64,000 nucleotides of DNA. Source: Hyphomicrobiales bacterium (lineage in GTDB: Bacteria > Pseudomonadota > Alphaproteobacteria > Rhizobiales > Beijerinckiaceae). The position numbers and the translations under genes are program-made. The DNA is taken from assembly GCA_930633525.1 (NCBI GenBank), contig CAKNFP010000001.1:2210001-2274000 (forward strand), in the 5' to 3' direction. This document shows, piece after piece, positions 1 through 9,265 of this stretch. The notes beneath the pieces are model-generated. The model was given only the letters and a program-made list of their open reading frames with translations, did not search any database and was not told where the DNA came from. Positions within the stretch are counted from its first letter, which is position 1; every line of letters starts with the position of its first letter.

Positions 1-545
1 TCTATGTCCTGCTCATCGGCCTGATCGTTTATCGCGCCTTCTCCTGGCGGCAGCTGCCGTCGATCATCCAGGAGGCGGTGCTCGACACGAGCGCGGTGAT
101 GATCATGATCTGCGCGGCCTCGGCGCTGGGCTTCTATCTCGCCTGGGAGCAGGTGCCGCAGAAGATGGCTTCCGACCTCGCGAACTACGAGTGGAGCCCG
201 CTCGGCCTGCTTCTCACCATCAACGTGCTGCTCATCATCATCGGCACGGCGATCGAGGGCTCCTCGGCGCTCATTATCCTGACGCCGATGCTGCTGCCGC
301 TCATCCAGAAGGCCGGCATCGACCCCGTGCAGTTCGGCATCGTCATGGTCGCCAACCTCACCATTGCCGGCGTCACGCCGCCTGTCGGCGGCATGATGTA
401 CATCGCCTCGCGCGTGCTGCGGGTGCCGATGAAGGACTACGCGATCGAGATCGGCCCCTTCCTCCTCATGATGATGGTACTGCTCGTCATCCTGAGCGCT
501 TTCCCCGGCCTCTCGCTCTGGCTTCCCAATTTCTTCTACAACTGA
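1..545 (+). CDS. TRAP transporter large permease (DctM-like), C-terminal part
   Basis: The reading frame is open from the left edge (first full codon at 3) and ends at 545, so only about the last 180 residues are present. The visible part has at least three hydrophobic segments and a glycine-rich VGGMMYIASRV stretch near the end, typical of the DctM/SiaM large membrane subunit, which imports organic acids with an extracytoplasmic binding protein and a small permease. The partner subunits would lie to the left. The gene stops 13 bases before the next one, in the same direction, so they may share a transcript. The substrate cannot be read. Family call fairly sure. Confidence 0.8.
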   Translation, partial: YVLLIGLIVYRAFSWRQLPSIIQEAVLDTSAVMIMICAASALGFYLAWEQVPQKMASDLANYEWSPLGLLLTINVLLIIIGTAIEGSSALIILTPMLLPLIQKAGIDPVQFGIVMVANLTIAGVTPPVGGMMYIASRVLRVPMKDYAIEIGPFLLMMMVLLVILSAFPGLSLWLPNFFYN

Positions 546-558
546 CGGGATTGATACC

Positions 559-1740
559 GTGGCTCAGACCATCCTCCGCGGCATGACGTGGGACCACCCG
601 CGCGGCTATGACCCGCTGGCCCGCGGGGCGGCCAGCTTCGAAGCGCGCCATCCCGGCCTTGAAGTCCAATGGGACAAGCGCAGCCTGCGCGAATTCGGCG
701 AAGCGCCGCTCGAGGACTATGCGGGCGCTTATGACCTCATCGTCATCGATCATCCTTTCGTCGGCTTCGCCGCAGCCCATCCCTATCTCGTTGATTGGGC
801 GACAGTGCTGAGCGATGCGGAGAAAGCCGACTTCGCCGCCGACAGCGTCGGCCAGTCATGGCCCTCTTACGACTATAAGGGGGGAATCTGGGCCCTGCCG
901 CTCGATGCGGCGACGCAGGTCTCCTCCTGCCGGCCGGATCTTCTCGAGAAGCTCGGCGCGGAGATACCCCGGACTTTCGAGGAGGTGATCACCCTGGGCC
1001 GCCGGGCGAGAACCAAAGGCCAGTGGATCACCACCACCGCCTTTCCGACTGATGCCATCAGCACGGTGATATCGATCGCCGCCAATCTGGGGCATCCCAT
1101 CGTCGACGAAACGGAGACCTTCCTGCCGCCTGCGCTCGGCCGCGAGGTCATCAGCCGCTTCCACCAACTTGTCGACGTCGCGCATCCGAAGGCGCCCGCC
1201 ATGAACCCGATCCACGCCTATGAAGCGATGGTATCGGGCGATGACATCGTCTATTGCGCCTATGGCTACGGCTACACGAACTACGCCCGGGACAACGGGC
1301 GGCCGCGGCTCAGATTTGCCAATGCGCCAGCCCACAGCGATCGCGGGCCGGCCGGAACGCAGCTCGGCGGCACGGGCATCGCCGTCAGTGCTCTGTCGAA
1401 GAACCGCGACACCGCGATCGCTTATGCCAAGTGGCTCGCCGGCAAAGAGCATCAGACCGGGGAGTACGTCACCCTCGGCGGCCAGCCCGGAAGCCTCGCC
1501 GCCTGGACTCATGCGCAGAACGACGCGCTCTGCGGCGGCTTCTTCTCCGACACACTCGCTACGCTGGAAAGCGCCCATGTGCGGCCCCGCTTCGACGGCT
1601 GGATCCCGGTGTTCGAGCATTTCGGCGAACGGATAACCGCCTGCCTGAAGGGCGAGATCGACGACGCCGCGCTGATCGAGGAGCTCAATACGCAGTTCGC
1701 CGCCGCGCAGCGCAAGGCCGGCATCGGCGGGGGTGGCTGA
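559..1740 (+). CDS. Extracellular solute-binding protein-like, no signal peptide
   Basis: A 393-residue protein of the family-1 solute-binding fold. Features include a binding-lobe entry ([12 protein letters not shown] near residue 60), a conserved [13 protein letters not shown] segment (about 108) and [13 protein letters not shown] (about 275), as in ABC sugar-type binding proteins. It starts at a GTG (559) and begins [16 protein letters not shown]. There is no hydrophobic signal peptide or lipobox, and upstream in-frame sequence lies inside the TRAP gene. It may therefore stay in the cytoplasm, or the true export signal is missing. Its stop overlaps the region where the CoA-transferase starts, so the two are probably co-translated. 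The neighbouring CoA-transferase and MaoC genes suggest a role with a carboxylic acid substrate, as an inference only. Confidence 0.65.
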   Translation: MAQTILRGMTWDHPRGYDPLARGAASFEARHPGLEVQWDKRSLREFGEAPLEDYAGAYDLIVIDHPFVGFAAAHPYLVDWATVLSDAEKADFAADSVGQSWPSYDYKGGIWALPLDAATQVSSCRPDLLEKLGAEIPRTFEEVITLGRRARTKGQWITTTAFPTDAISTVISIAANLGHPIVDETETFLPPALGREVISRFHQLVDVAHPKAPAMNPIHAYEAMVSGDDIVYCAYGYGYTNYARDNGRPRLRFANAPAHSDRGPAGTQLGGTGIAVSALSKNRDTAIAYAKWLAGKEHQTGEYVTLGGQPGSLAAWTHAQNDALCGGFFSDTLATLESAHVRPRFDGWIPVFEHFGERITACLKGEIDDAALIEELNTQFAAAQRKAGIGGGG

Positions 1741-1741
1741 C

Positions 1742-2920
1742 ATGATGAATACCGTCACGCGTCCGCTCGAAGGTCTCACTGTCCTCGACCTGAGCCAGTT
1801 CCTCTCCGGTCCGAGCGCAGCCCTGCGTCTGGCCGACATGGGAGCCACGGTCATCAAGGTAGAGCGCCCGGGTACCGGTGATCTCTGCCGCCAGCTCTAT
1901 ATCTCCAACCTCGAACTCGATGGCGACAGCACGCTGTTCCACACCATCAACCGCAACAAGCGAAGCTACGCGGCCGATCTCAAGAACCCGGCCGATATCG
2001 CGAAGTTGTGGAAGCTGATCGAGCGCGCCGACGTCCTCATCCAGAACTTCCGGCCAGGCGTGATCGACCGGCTCGGCCTCGGCTACGAAGCGGTCGCCAA
2101 GGTCAATCCGCGCGTCGTCTATGGCAGCGTGACGGGCTATGGTCGGGATGGTCCCTGGGCGGACCTGCCCGGCCAGGATCTCCTCGCCCAGAGCCGCTCT
2201 GGCTTCGTCTGGCTCAATGGCGATGCCGGCGACGGACCGGTGCCCTCCGGGCTCGCCATCGCCGACATTCTCTGCGGCGCCCATCTCGTGCAGGGCCTGC
2301 TCGCCTGCCTCGTCCGGCGCGGCGTCACCGGGCGCGGTGGCCATGTGGAGGTGAGCCTACTGGAATCGATGCTCGATTTCCAGTTCGAGGTGCTGAGCAC
2401 CTATCTCAACGACGGCGGCAAGCAGCCCGAACGCAGCGCCGTCAACAACGCGCATGCTTATCTCGGCGCGCCCTACGGCCTCTATGAGACGCGCGACGGC
2501 CATATCGCCATCGCCATGGGCTCGGTGGTCCGGCTCGGCGAACTCCTCGGCTGCGCGCCCCTGAAGGCCTTCGCCGATCCCAAGTCCTGGTTCGACAGCC
2601 GCGACACGATCAAGGCCCTGCTGGCCGCGCATCTCAAGACGCACACGACGCAGCATTGGCTGGACCGGCTGGTGCCGGCCGACTACTGGTGCGCGCCGGT
2701 GATGACCTGGGGCGAGCTTCTGGAGACGGACGCCTTCAAGCGGCTCGATTTCCTGCAGGAGGTCGCCCGCTCGAGCGGCGCCAGACTCACCACCACGCGC
2801 TGCCCGATCACCGTCGACGGCGACCGGCTGCGCTCGGGGCGCGGGGCGCCGAAGATCGGCGAGCACACCCGCGAGATCGACCGCGAATACGGCCTGGTCG
2901 AGGAGGAGGTCGGCTCATGA
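1742..2920 (+). CDS. CaiB/BaiF (class III) CoA-transferase
   Basis: About 392 residues, the usual length. The N-terminus shows [30 protein letters not shown] cut short here as the family signature ([13 protein letters not shown], then [11 protein letters not shown]). The middle carries [14 protein letters not shown], whose Asp corresponds to the catalytic aspartate that forms the acyl-CoA thioester intermediate. [13 protein letters not shown] and the C-terminal GEHTREI stretch also fit. It moves CoA between an acyl-CoA and a free carboxylate in the cytoplasm. I chose ATG 1742, because a GGGGGTGG run lies just upstream; GTG 1733 is an alternative that overlaps the previous stop. The gene ends in an ATGA overlap with the MaoC gene, so both are translationally coupled. 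Confidence 0.88.
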   Translation: MMNTVTRPLEGLTVLDLSQFLSGPSAALRLADMGATVIKVERPGTGDLCRQLYISNLELDGDSTLFHTINRNKRSYAADLKNPADIAKLWKLIERADVLIQNFRPGVIDRLGLGYEAVAKVNPRVVYGSVTGYGRDGPWADLPGQDLLAQSRSGFVWLNGDAGDGPVPSGLAIADILCGAHLVQGLLACLVRRGVTGRGGHVEVSLLESMLDFQFEVLSTYLNDGGKQPERSAVNNAHAYLGAPYGLYETRDGHIAIAMGSVVRLGELLGCAPLKAFADPKSWFDSRDTIKALLAAHLKTHTTQHWLDRLVPADYWCAPVMTWGELLETDAFKRLDFLQEVARSSGARLTTTRCPITVDGDRLRSGRGAPKIGEHTREIDREYGLVEEEVGS

Positions 2921-3429
2921 GCAAGAACCCCAATCCCGATCCCGCTACCCACGCCGACATTCCCGTCTGGAACATGGAGACGTGGCTCTGGGAGGACCTC
3001 GCGGTCGGCGAGCGCAAACGCTCCATTCGCCGGACGATCTCGGAGGGCGAGGCCATGCTGTTCAACAGCCTGGTGCTCGACATGCACCCTTATGTCGGCG
3101 ACGAGATCTTCGCCAAGACCGAGGGCGCCTTCGGCCGGCGGCTCGTCTCAGGCGCGCAGGTGTTCTCCTACGGGCTCGGGCTCTTCGCTCACAACAACAC
3201 CCAGAGCTTCAGCTATGGCTACGACAAGCTCAGGTTCGTGAAGCCGGTGTTCATCGGCGACACCATCTACGGCATCCGCACGTGGTTGCGGAAGGAGCCG
3301 AAATATCCCGATATGGGCCTCGTCGTCTGCTCCTACGAGATCTTCAAGAACGAGGGTGAGCTCGTGCTCTATGCCGAGCACCTGCAGACGGTGAAATACC
3401 GCGACGCGGCCAAGGCCCGCGCCACTTGA
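2917..3429 (+). CDS. MaoC-like hydratase/dehydratase
   Basis: A 170-residue hot-dog-fold protein starting at the ATG that overlaps the CoA-transferase stop (ATGA at 2917-2920). The segment [19 protein letters not shown] matches the substrate-proximal part of MaoC/enoyl-CoA hydratase 2 proteins. [16 protein letters not shown] matches the conserved 'V F.GDTI' strand near the C-terminus. The family hydrates or dehydrates 2-enoyl-CoA-type thioesters, as mesaconyl-CoA hydratases do. Next to a class III CoA-transferase it probably acts on the CoA ester that enzyme makes, for example a C4-C5 dicarboxylate. The classical D-x4-H pair is not clearly placed, so the exact reaction is uncertain. Confidence 0.78.
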   Translation: MSKNPNPDPATHADIPVWNMETWLWEDLAVGERKRSIRRTISEGEAMLFNSLVLDMHPYVGDEIFAKTEGAFGRRLVSGAQVFSYGLGLFAHNNTQSFSYGYDKLRFVKPVFIGDTIYGIRTWLRKEPKYPDMGLVVCSYEIFKNEGELVLYAEHLQTVKYRDAAKARAT

Positions 3430-3513
3430 GCGCGACATCGCTCGGGCTGTCGGCCCCGAACGCGGCAGCATTGAGACAGATCGTGAGAGCGCCTAGCGTC
3501 CACCTCAATCGGA

Positions 3514-3536
3514 ATGGCCGGGACAGGCCCGGCCAT
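3514..3536. repeat. Perfect 9-bp stem palindrome between convergent genes
   Basis: ATGGCCGGG, a five-base loop, then CCCGGCCAT. It lies between the MaoC gene and the convergent Pot permease gene and could stop transcription both ways, although no T-run follows. Very similar GGCCGGG-loop-CCCGGCC units are dispersed intergenic palindromes in many Hyphomicrobiales genomes, so it may be a mobile palindromic repeat rather than a dedicated terminator. Confidence 0.55.
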
Positions 3537-3577
3537 GAGAAGGACGTCTCGGCGATCCGATGAGACCGGGGAGTGCT

Positions 3578-4405
3578 CTATGCGCGACGACCGGTGAAGA
3601 CGTTCAGACCGACAAGCCGATCGATGATCAGAACGATGATGGCCGAGCCAATGACCGACCAGGTGGAGACCGCCGCGATGATAGGCCTGTATTGGAATAG
3701 AAGATATTCGTAGATCTTGATCGGCAGGGGTTGCAGCTCGCGTGGCGTGAGAAAGACAGAGATCGAGAAGTCGTTCCACGACGTGATGAAGGCAAAGAGA
3801 AATCCTGCGATCACACCAGGCTTGATCAGTGGCAGTGTAACCGAGACGAAGGTGCGCCAGGGCGACGCGCCGACACTGCTCGCCGCGTCTTCCAGCGCGG
3901 GGTCGAGATGCTCGGTCACCGCCGTAATCGTCCGCACCGGATAGGGCATCGTGATGATGACGTGGCCGATCATCAGGATGAACAAGTTGGTTACGCCGAA
4001 CGCGTACATCATCACCGAATAGAGCGCCAAGGCGAAGATGACCGAGGGCACCAATAGCGGCCCCATGAATGACAGGGTCAGTATCCGCGCGACGGCGGGC
4101 GGTGCTTTCCTCAACTGGAGTGCGACCGGCAGCGCGAAAAGCGTCGAAACCGTCGCCGCCACAGCCGCGACGACGAAGCTGATCAGCGCGCCGTTGACAA
4201 AGCTGCCCTCCGTCAGCGCGGCGATCATCCAGTGAAGGGTCAATTGCCGAGGCGGAAAGAACATGGCCTCCGCGTTCAAAGCAGCGCCGGCGACCACGAT
4301 GAGGGGGGCGACGACGAAGATGAACGCGCAAGATGCGGCGATTCCCAACCCCGTGGGCAATGGCCAGCGCACCTTCCCGCTCGACATCGTTGTGGTGGCG
4401 GTCAT
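3578..4405 (-). CDS. ABC transporter permease, PotC-like
   Basis: A 275-residue inner-membrane protein with about six hydrophobic segments. It contains the cytoplasmic EAA-type loop (LEDAASSVGASPWRTFVSVTLP, residues about 170-190; key residues E, A, G) that docks on the ATPase. It is the second permease of a spermidine/putrescine/ferric-type (Pot/Fbp) importer. The order on the minus strand is binding protein, ATPase, PotB-like and PotC-like, all overlapping. This gene starts in an ATGA overlap with the previous permease stop and is last in the operon. Confidence 0.88.
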   Translation of the reverse strand: MTATTTMSSGKVRWPLPTGLGIAASCAFIFVVAPLIVVAGAALNAEAMFFPPRQLTLHWMIAALTEGSFVNGALISFVVAAVAATVSTLFALPVALQLRKAPPAVARILTLSFMGPLLVPSVIFALALYSVMMYAFGVTNLFILMIGHVIITMPYPVRTITAVTEHLDPALEDAASSVGASPWRTFVSVTLPLIKPGVIAGFLFAFITSWNDFSISVFLTPRELQPLPIKIYEYLLFQYRPIIAAVSTWSVIGSAIIVLIIDRLVGLNVFTGRRA

Positions 4406-5313
4406 GCTGCTTTCCTCGCCGTCCGGAAGGTTCGATTGATGGCGAACAGATAAATGGCCGTGATCACGATACTGAGGACCGTCAGGCTTATCCCGACCGC
4501 TGCGGCAAATGGGAAGTTGCCCTGCACGGTTGCCTGCTCATAGGCCATCATGCCCATCATTCTGACCCGGCCACCGCCCATAAGGGCCGGAATGGCGAAT
4601 GCCGCGGCATTCAGCGTGAAGGCAATCAGCGTGCCGGCGACCACTCCCGGCAGGGACAGCGGAAACGTCACGGCCCAGAAGGTCCTGTACTTGTTGACGC
4701 CGACGCTTGCGGCCGCCTCCTTCAGAGCCGGATCGATGGCGGCGATAACCCCGATGAGGGGCAGAACGACATAGGGTACGGCAATCTGCACCAGGCCGAT
4801 CAGGACGCCGAGCTCGGTGTACATGATGCGGACTTTGGGCATGCCGAGAAAAGTGAGCGCGCTATCGACAAGGCCACCGCTCATCAGAAGAACATTCAGA
4901 CCAAAGATCCGGATGACGATGTTCACGGAGAGCGAGACGACCACCATGCTCGTCAGAAAGCCGCGCCGATCCGGTGGAAGTTCAGCGATGTAATAGGCGA
5001 GCACATAACCAATGATCAAAGCGAGCACTGTGGAGACCACCGAGAGTTTGACGGTCGTCCAGAGCGCAGTCTCCAGATAGAATGGATCTGTCCAGAAACG
5101 CGCATAATGCTCGAGTGTGCCGGTGAACACGGGCGGACTGCCGACCTCGTGTGTGGACATGCTCGTCCCGACGAGCCACGCCATGGGCACGAAAAAGAAA
5201 AGGATGACGAAGAGGAAAGGCACAAACAGCGGCGCGCGGGTAGCCCAAGCTGCACACCGCTCCCGGAGCCCGCCACGATCGTCAGTCTGTGGCGATGACA
5301 GCGTTAGTGACAT
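4402..5313 (-). CDS. ABC transporter permease, PotB-like
   Basis: A 303-residue membrane protein with a first transmembrane segment at about residues 30-50 (FVPFLFVILFFFVPMAWLV) and an EAA loop (LKEAAASVGVNKYRTFWAV, about 210-230). It pairs with the PotC-like permease to form the channel of the Pot-type importer. Its start overlaps the end of the ATPase gene by about 30 bases, and its stop overlaps the next start, which indicates tight translational coupling. Confidence 0.88.
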   Translation of the reverse strand: MSLTLSSPQTDDRGGLRERCAAWATRAPLFVPFLFVILFFFVPMAWLVGTSMSTHEVGSPPVFTGTLEHYARFWTDPFYLETALWTTVKLSVVSTVLALIIGYVLAYYIAELPPDRRGFLTSMVVVSLSVNIVIRIFGLNVLLMSGGLVDSALTFLGMPKVRIMYTELGVLIGLVQIAVPYVVLPLIGVIAAIDPALKEAAASVGVNKYRTFWAVTFPLSLPGVVAGTLIAFTLNAAAFAIPALMGGGRVRMMGMMAYEQATVQGNFPFAAAVGISLTVLSIVITAIYLFAINRTFRTARKAA

Positions 5314-6364
5314 TGAGCCTCACCTTGTCTCCAGGTTTCAGGACGTCAGCATTCGATCGCTCCTGCAGGAAGATCGGCGTTTCAGGATCATGATCGAGGG
5401 AGATCCCGTACCGGATCGCCGATCCCTCATAGATCACATCCCCCACCGTGCCTTCGAGCCGGTTTTCAAGCGGCTGGTCACCCTGCCGTTCGAGCACGAA
5501 CCACTCCGGTCGAACCACGACGGTGACCTTCTCCCCGGCGGCCTTCCCCGAAGGGGAGTAGGCGCTGACGACAGCACCGCTGCCGAGCTTGACCTGAGCC
5601 TTTTCTTCCTGAGCGTCGCGCACCAGCTCGCCTGACAGGAAGTTGGCGCTTCCAAGGAAGCCGGCGACGAAGCGGTTCGCAGGACGCTCATAGACCGTTC
5701 GCGGGTCGGCGATCTGCTGTATCCGTCCCGACTGCATCACGACGACCTGATCCGACATCGACAGCGCCTCTTCCTGATCGTGCGTGACGAACAGCATCGT
5801 CACCCCGAGGGAGCGCTGGAGACGCTTCAACTCGATGCGCAACTCCTCCCGCAGCCGGCGATCGAGATTGGAGAGGGGCTCGTCGAGAATGATCACCTCG
5901 GGGTCGATCGCCAAGGCGCGCGCCATGGCGACGCGCTGCTGCTGGCCACCGCTGAGCTCCCGCGGATACCGATCCTTCAAGCCGGTCAGCTGCACCATGC
6001 CCAGCGCGCGGTCGACACGGCGGGCAATCTCCTCGCGGGGCAGCTTGCGAATGCGCAAACCAAAGCCGAGGATCTCCGCCACAGTCATGTGCGGCCAGAG
6101 AGCGTAGTTCTGGAAAACAACGCCGATATTGCGCTTGTAGGGAGGAAGATGGGTCACCTCCCTCCCCCGGATCGAGATGCGGCCGCTATCGGGGGTCATG
6201 AACCCCCCGATAGCGCGCAGCGTCGTTGTCTTGCCGCAGCCACTCGGGCCGAGAACGGTGATGAACTCGCCTCTCTTGACCTGGAGTGAAACATCGTCAA
6301 GGACGATGAAATCACCATAACGCTTGCGGCAATGTGACAACTCAATATCAAATTGCTCAGCCAT
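5282..6364 (-). CDS. ABC transporter ATP-binding protein, PotA-like
   Basis: About 360 residues. Walker A GPSGCGKTTTLR (about residue 33), signature LSGGQQQRVAMARALA (about 133), Walker B EVIILDEPLSNLD and the H-loop FVTHDQEEAL are all intact. The extra C-terminal region (about 235-360) is a TOBE-type domain, as in PotA and MalK-like ATPases. It energises import by the adjacent permeases. I chose ATG 6364, which overlaps the binding-protein stop as TAATG. An upstream in-frame Met would lie inside that gene. Confidence 0.9.
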   Translation of the reverse strand: MAEQFDIELSHCRKRYGDFIVLDDVSLQVKRGEFITVLGPSGCGKTTTLRAIGGFMTPDSGRISIRGREVTHLPPYKRNIGVVFQNYALWPHMTVAEILGFGLRIRKLPREEIARRVDRALGMVQLTGLKDRYPRELSGGQQQRVAMARALAIDPEVIILDEPLSNLDRRLREELRIELKRLQRSLGVTMLFVTHDQEEALSMSDQVVVMQSGRIQQIADPRTVYERPANRFVAGFLGSANFLSGELVRDAQEEKAQVKLGSGAVVSAYSPSGKAAGEKVTVVVRPEWFVLERQGDQPLENRLEGTVGDVIYEGSAIRYGISLDHDPETPIFLQERSNADVLKPGDKVRLNVTNAVIATD

Positions 6365-7386
6365 TAGCGTTGAACTTCCCGTTCCCAGCGCTGCTGCCAC
6401 TTATCGTAAACGGAGACGATATACTTCCAGTCGGCGCTTTGAAGATCCTTGACGTTATCGGGCGTGATCATGATCTTGGCCTGGATCTCTGGCGGCAGCT
6501 TGGCTTCGCGATTTGTCGGGAAGTATCCAAGGCGCGTTGCCATGTTGAGGCCGGATGCCGGACTGAGCAGATGGTTGACGAGCTTCTGAGCCAATTCGCC
6601 ATTCGGCCGCCCTGCCACGACACTCAGGGTCGAGGAAAGAGGGAAAAAGCCTTCCTTCGGAATGGCGCCCTGAATTTTGAGGCCCTCGGTGTCCCGCGCC
6701 CAGGCAATGCGGCCATCGGTCCACACACTCATGGAAATCTGATCGTTACGATAGAGCTCAAGATGGTTGGCGTGAGCGTCGACCCAGACGTCGATGTTCT
6801 TGGCAATCTTCGCCAGTTCCGCGAAGCCGGCATCCGGATTGCGCTCGCTGCCGCCGGCCCGCTTCGCGAACAGGGTAATAAGATCGATATTTTCCGGGCG
6901 GAACCCGCGGAGGGCGATACGGCCCTTATACTCGGGCTTTGCCAGATCGTACCAGGATTCCGGGGCCTTAACCTCAGCAGGATTATAGGCGATCACGTAG
7001 GCGCCGAAGTTCGCCGCGATCACTGCGTCAGAATAGACGGCGTTCGGATAGAGCGTCTTCAGATTGGGAACGAGATTGGGATCGAGGGGCGCAAAGGCCT
7101 TTTCCGCCTCCATCCGGAGAGCGAATATCGGATCGGAAACGATGACATCGACTTCCTTGTTGCGGACGCGCGCGATGTTATTCGCTCCCGAGCCGGCAAC
7201 GATCGTGACCTTGACGCCGTTTTCCTCCTCGAAGGACTTGACGCTTATCTTCATCGCCTCGTCGTAGGCGCCGCCAAAGCCGCTGAGAATGAGTTCCTTT
7301 TGTTGCGCCACTGCGGCCGTACTCAGCGCGCAAGCTGCGACCATCATCACGCTGCTGACGACGGATTTTCCAAATCTCCAGTTCAT
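6364..7386 (-). CDS. Periplasmic substrate-binding protein of Pot/Fbp-type ABC importer
   Basis: 340 residues with a clean Sec signal peptide (VVSSVMMVAACALSTAAVAQ, cleavage after AVA near residue 27). The mature start KELILSGFGGAYDEAMKISV resembles the spermidine/putrescine (PotD) and iron(III)-type binding proteins. It is the first gene of the four-gene transporter operon. A copy of the TGGTCTATACA operator lies 418 bases upstream (7804), and no other gene lies between, so the operon probably shares the GntR regulator of the neighbouring enzyme genes. Context suggests a nitrogenous or opine-like ligand. That is inference; the family also binds polyamines and iron complexes. Confidence 0.82.
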   Translation of the reverse strand: MNWRFGKSVVSSVMMVAACALSTAAVAQQKELILSGFGGAYDEAMKISVKSFEEENGVKVTIVAGSGANNIARVRNKEVDVIVSDPIFALRMEAEKAFAPLDPNLVPNLKTLYPNAVYSDAVIAANFGAYVIAYNPAEVKAPESWYDLAKPEYKGRIALRGFRPENIDLITLFAKRAGGSERNPDAGFAELAKIAKNIDVWVDAHANHLELYRNDQISMSVWTDGRIAWARDTEGLKIQGAIPKEGFFPLSSTLSVVAGRPNGELAQKLVNHLLSPASGLNMATRLGYFPTNREAKLPPEIQAKIMITPDNVKDLQSADWKYIVSVYDKWQQRWEREVQR

Positions 7387-7902
7387 GGATACGCTCCCCT
7401 TTGTATGAAGTGTGCTCTGTATTGGGATATTTTTGAAGAACTAAGCATTTCGCATCCGGCTGTACGCCAGAACGCGAACATTCAATTCATTTCCATTTTC
7501 ATGAATGGCCCGCTTGTTCCTGGGGCATATCGTTGGCGGCAGTAAGCCTATTCGCCGGGTCGCAACCGGGCCCTATCGAAAGAACAGCGAAGCCGCACCA
7601 ACGATCTTGTCCGGCTGCGGGCTCCAAGATCCTTCAAAGGCCTTGCCTACCCAGCGAATGATCGATGCGGAACCGGCCCGCAGGCCGGCGAACCGGCAGG
7701 CATCCTGGCAAGAGACACCAAACTATCTGGAGCATCGCCAATAGATCCGAAATCAAGCCAGAAAGCCATTGCGCCGTTCTCCTCTATCCGCATTTTTTGC
7801 GTTTGGTCTATACATATTATCAGAAAGGCATGGCCAATCAAGCCACATTTTCGCGGCTCAGGGAAGGGCGGCCTGCCCCGCGGGCCGCACAATACATCGC
7901 GG
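7387..7902. other. 516-base intergenic region with one operator
   Basis: This lies between the minus-strand transporter operon and the 3' end of the minus-strand permuted-domain gene. I see no convincing gene. It holds the operator at 7804-7814. If transcription of the transporter starts there, the leader is unusually long (about 400 bases) and might hold a regulatory RNA element, but I recognise no riboswitch. Confidence 0.5.
7804..7814. promoter_or_regulatory. Putative GntR/HutC-type operator, copy 1 (transporter)
   Basis: TGGTCTATACA, the exact reverse complement of the copy at 8923-8933. It lies upstream of the minus-strand transporter operon. HutC-type repressors of histidine pathways are known to bind TGTATA-containing palindromes, which supports the call. 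Confidence 0.6.
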
Positions 7903-8850
7903 TTATGCGAGCTCGACCGTCAGCATAATTGGCGTCTTGTCGCCGAAGTTGCTTTCAAGCACTGCCCGCCCGACCTTGTAGATGTCTTCAGCATATTCCG
8001 GCAGTATTTCACCCAGCACCGGTGTCGCGATATCCTCGGTGACCTCGCCATACTGGACGATGATCTTGTTGCCGGTACCTTGGGAATAGCGAATGCGCCC
8101 GACCGGCGCGTCGCACTGGCGTTCCTTCACATTCACCTTGGAAGTACTGACAACGGGCGCCCAAGCATACATGGATTCACCGCTGACAACCGCGTGATCC
8201 TGAACAACGGTGAACGGTAGAACCTCGATGATGTCATTGCAGAGCTCCGGGTTTTCCCTGGTCGCCAGATAGGCAATGACACTGATACCGAGCGGCTTCC
8301 AGGTTAAACGAACCTTCTGGCCGCCCGCGATTTTTACGCGGCGCGAAGGGTCCGCAAGAGCAGCGATCGAGCCCTCGGGCGTCTCGTAGGTGAAATGCTT
8401 GCCAATACTCCACGGGAAATAGTGGAAAGACCACGCGGCAAGCCGATTGAGATAACCGAGAAATGCCTTCACAGCCTCGACCGCCTCTTCGCGGCTGGAG
8501 GCCGTCGGAAGATACTTGGTGATCTCCTCCGCAAAGGCGCCCATCTCCTGCAGGCCGCTGTAACGCAGATAGTTGCTATACGCGTAGTCGAAGCGATGCA
8601 CGAGTATACAGGCCTGCTCGAGCGTGAATCGCTCATCTTGAAACGTCAGGAGAAGTGGATACCATGTGTACATGGATTGATCGCGAAGCATACCATTCAC
8701 GAAATCCAGATTTGTAAAGTACTGATTGTTGGTACCCACAGCGAATGACCCGGTGCGGATATCATGAAGCTCCTTCGGCTCGGTGCTTTCATAAGCCGCC
8801 GTCTTCTCCTTCACCGCTCTGACGACGTCAGCCAAGCTCTTATATGTCAT
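7903..8850 (-). CDS. Two-domain protein: helical bundle then cyclophilin-like (DUF3830-type) domain; permuted relative to 9266-10228
   Basis: 315 residues, no signal peptide, probably cytoplasmic. Residues about 20-150 form an all-helical domain with QYFTNLDFVNGMLRD, YLRYSGL and AAWSFHYFPW. Residues about 170-315 form a beta-rich domain with NPELC, HAVVSGESMYAWAP, RIRYSQGTGNK and PVLGEILPEY. All these motifs recur in the divergent gene at 9266-10228, but there the beta domain comes first. The beta domain looks like the cyclophilin-like DUF3830 fold. A cyclophilin-like domain joined to a C-terminal helical bundle is the architecture I associate with cucumopine/mikimopine synthase, which condenses histidine with 2-oxoglutarate. 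This gene would be a circular permutation of it. I chose ATG 8850 because the domain homology starts there; an operator lies 73 bases upstream. Confidence 0.6.
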   Translation of the reverse strand: MTYKSLADVVRAVKEKTAAYESTEPKELHDIRTGSFAVGTNNQYFTNLDFVNGMLRDQSMYTWYPLLLTFQDERFTLEQACILVHRFDYAYSNYLRYSGLQEMGAFAEEITKYLPTASSREEAVEAVKAFLGYLNRLAAWSFHYFPWSIGKHFTYETPEGSIAALADPSRRVKIAGGQKVRLTWKPLGISVIAYLATRENPELCNDIIEVLPFTVVQDHAVVSGESMYAWAPVVSTSKVNVKERQCDAPVGRIRYSQGTGNKIIVQYGEVTEDIATPVLGEILPEYAEDIYKVGRAVLESNFGDKTPIMLTVELA

Positions 8851-8922
8851 CTGCCAGCTTCCTATCTTGACCCTGAGGCGGCCGGGGCCGCTTGGGGAAC
8901 AGCATATGCAATGAGAGACATT

Positions 8923-8933
8923 TGTATAGACCA
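8923..8933. promoter_or_regulatory. Putative GntR/HutC-type operator, copy 2
   Basis: TGTATAGACCA, the reverse complement of TGGTCTATACA. It lies 73 bases before the start at 8850 (minus). With the copy at 9200 it fills the 415-base divergent control region 8851-9265, which otherwise shows only an unexplained GCCATATGGC palindrome at 9121-9130. Confidence 0.6.
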
Positions 8934-9199
8934 TACATTCATTTTGTTCAACGGACGCCCTGCCCGCGTCCACGCGCCGCGAACACAACGCGAGCCCGCG
9001 TGGCAAAAAGGCGCCGCGAGTAAGGGAAATCCAGCCCCTTTCTGGCAGCCGAACGCAATTCGGTATTTCAGACGCCGCCCTTTGAAACGCGGTTGACTCC
9101 TCTCGAAATCAGACAAAATGGCCATATGGCCTAATAAAATTCTTTGAATCCGCTCCATTTTCTCAGAAATCCAGCTTGCAGAAAGCCAGATGTCACTTA

Positions 9200-9210
9200 T
9201 GGTATATACC
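9200..9210. promoter_or_regulatory. Putative GntR/HutC-type operator, copy 3
   Basis: TGGTATATACC, a perfect GGTATATACC palindrome. It lies 55 bases before the ATG at 9266 (plus strand). Confidence 0.6.
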
Positions 9211-9265
9211 TATTCGGGCTAATGGTCGCTTTTGACCTGAGCCATCACCAAAAATGGGGACTTCA

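Noticed and set aside
856..1857. 333-codon minus-strand frame
   Set aside because: Antisense shadow of the solute-binding-like gene; no motif, and the plus frame has clear family features.
4333..5298. 321-codon plus-strand frame
   Set aside because: Antisense to the PotB-like permease; composition (His/Asp/Arg-rich) is typical of a shadow.
6334..7545. 403-codon plus-strand frame
   Set aside because: Antisense to the binding protein with signal peptide on the minus strand.
9121..9130. GCCATATGGC palindrome as an extra operator
   Set aside because: It does not match the TGGTMTATAMM motif and occurs only once; kept only as a note in the control region.
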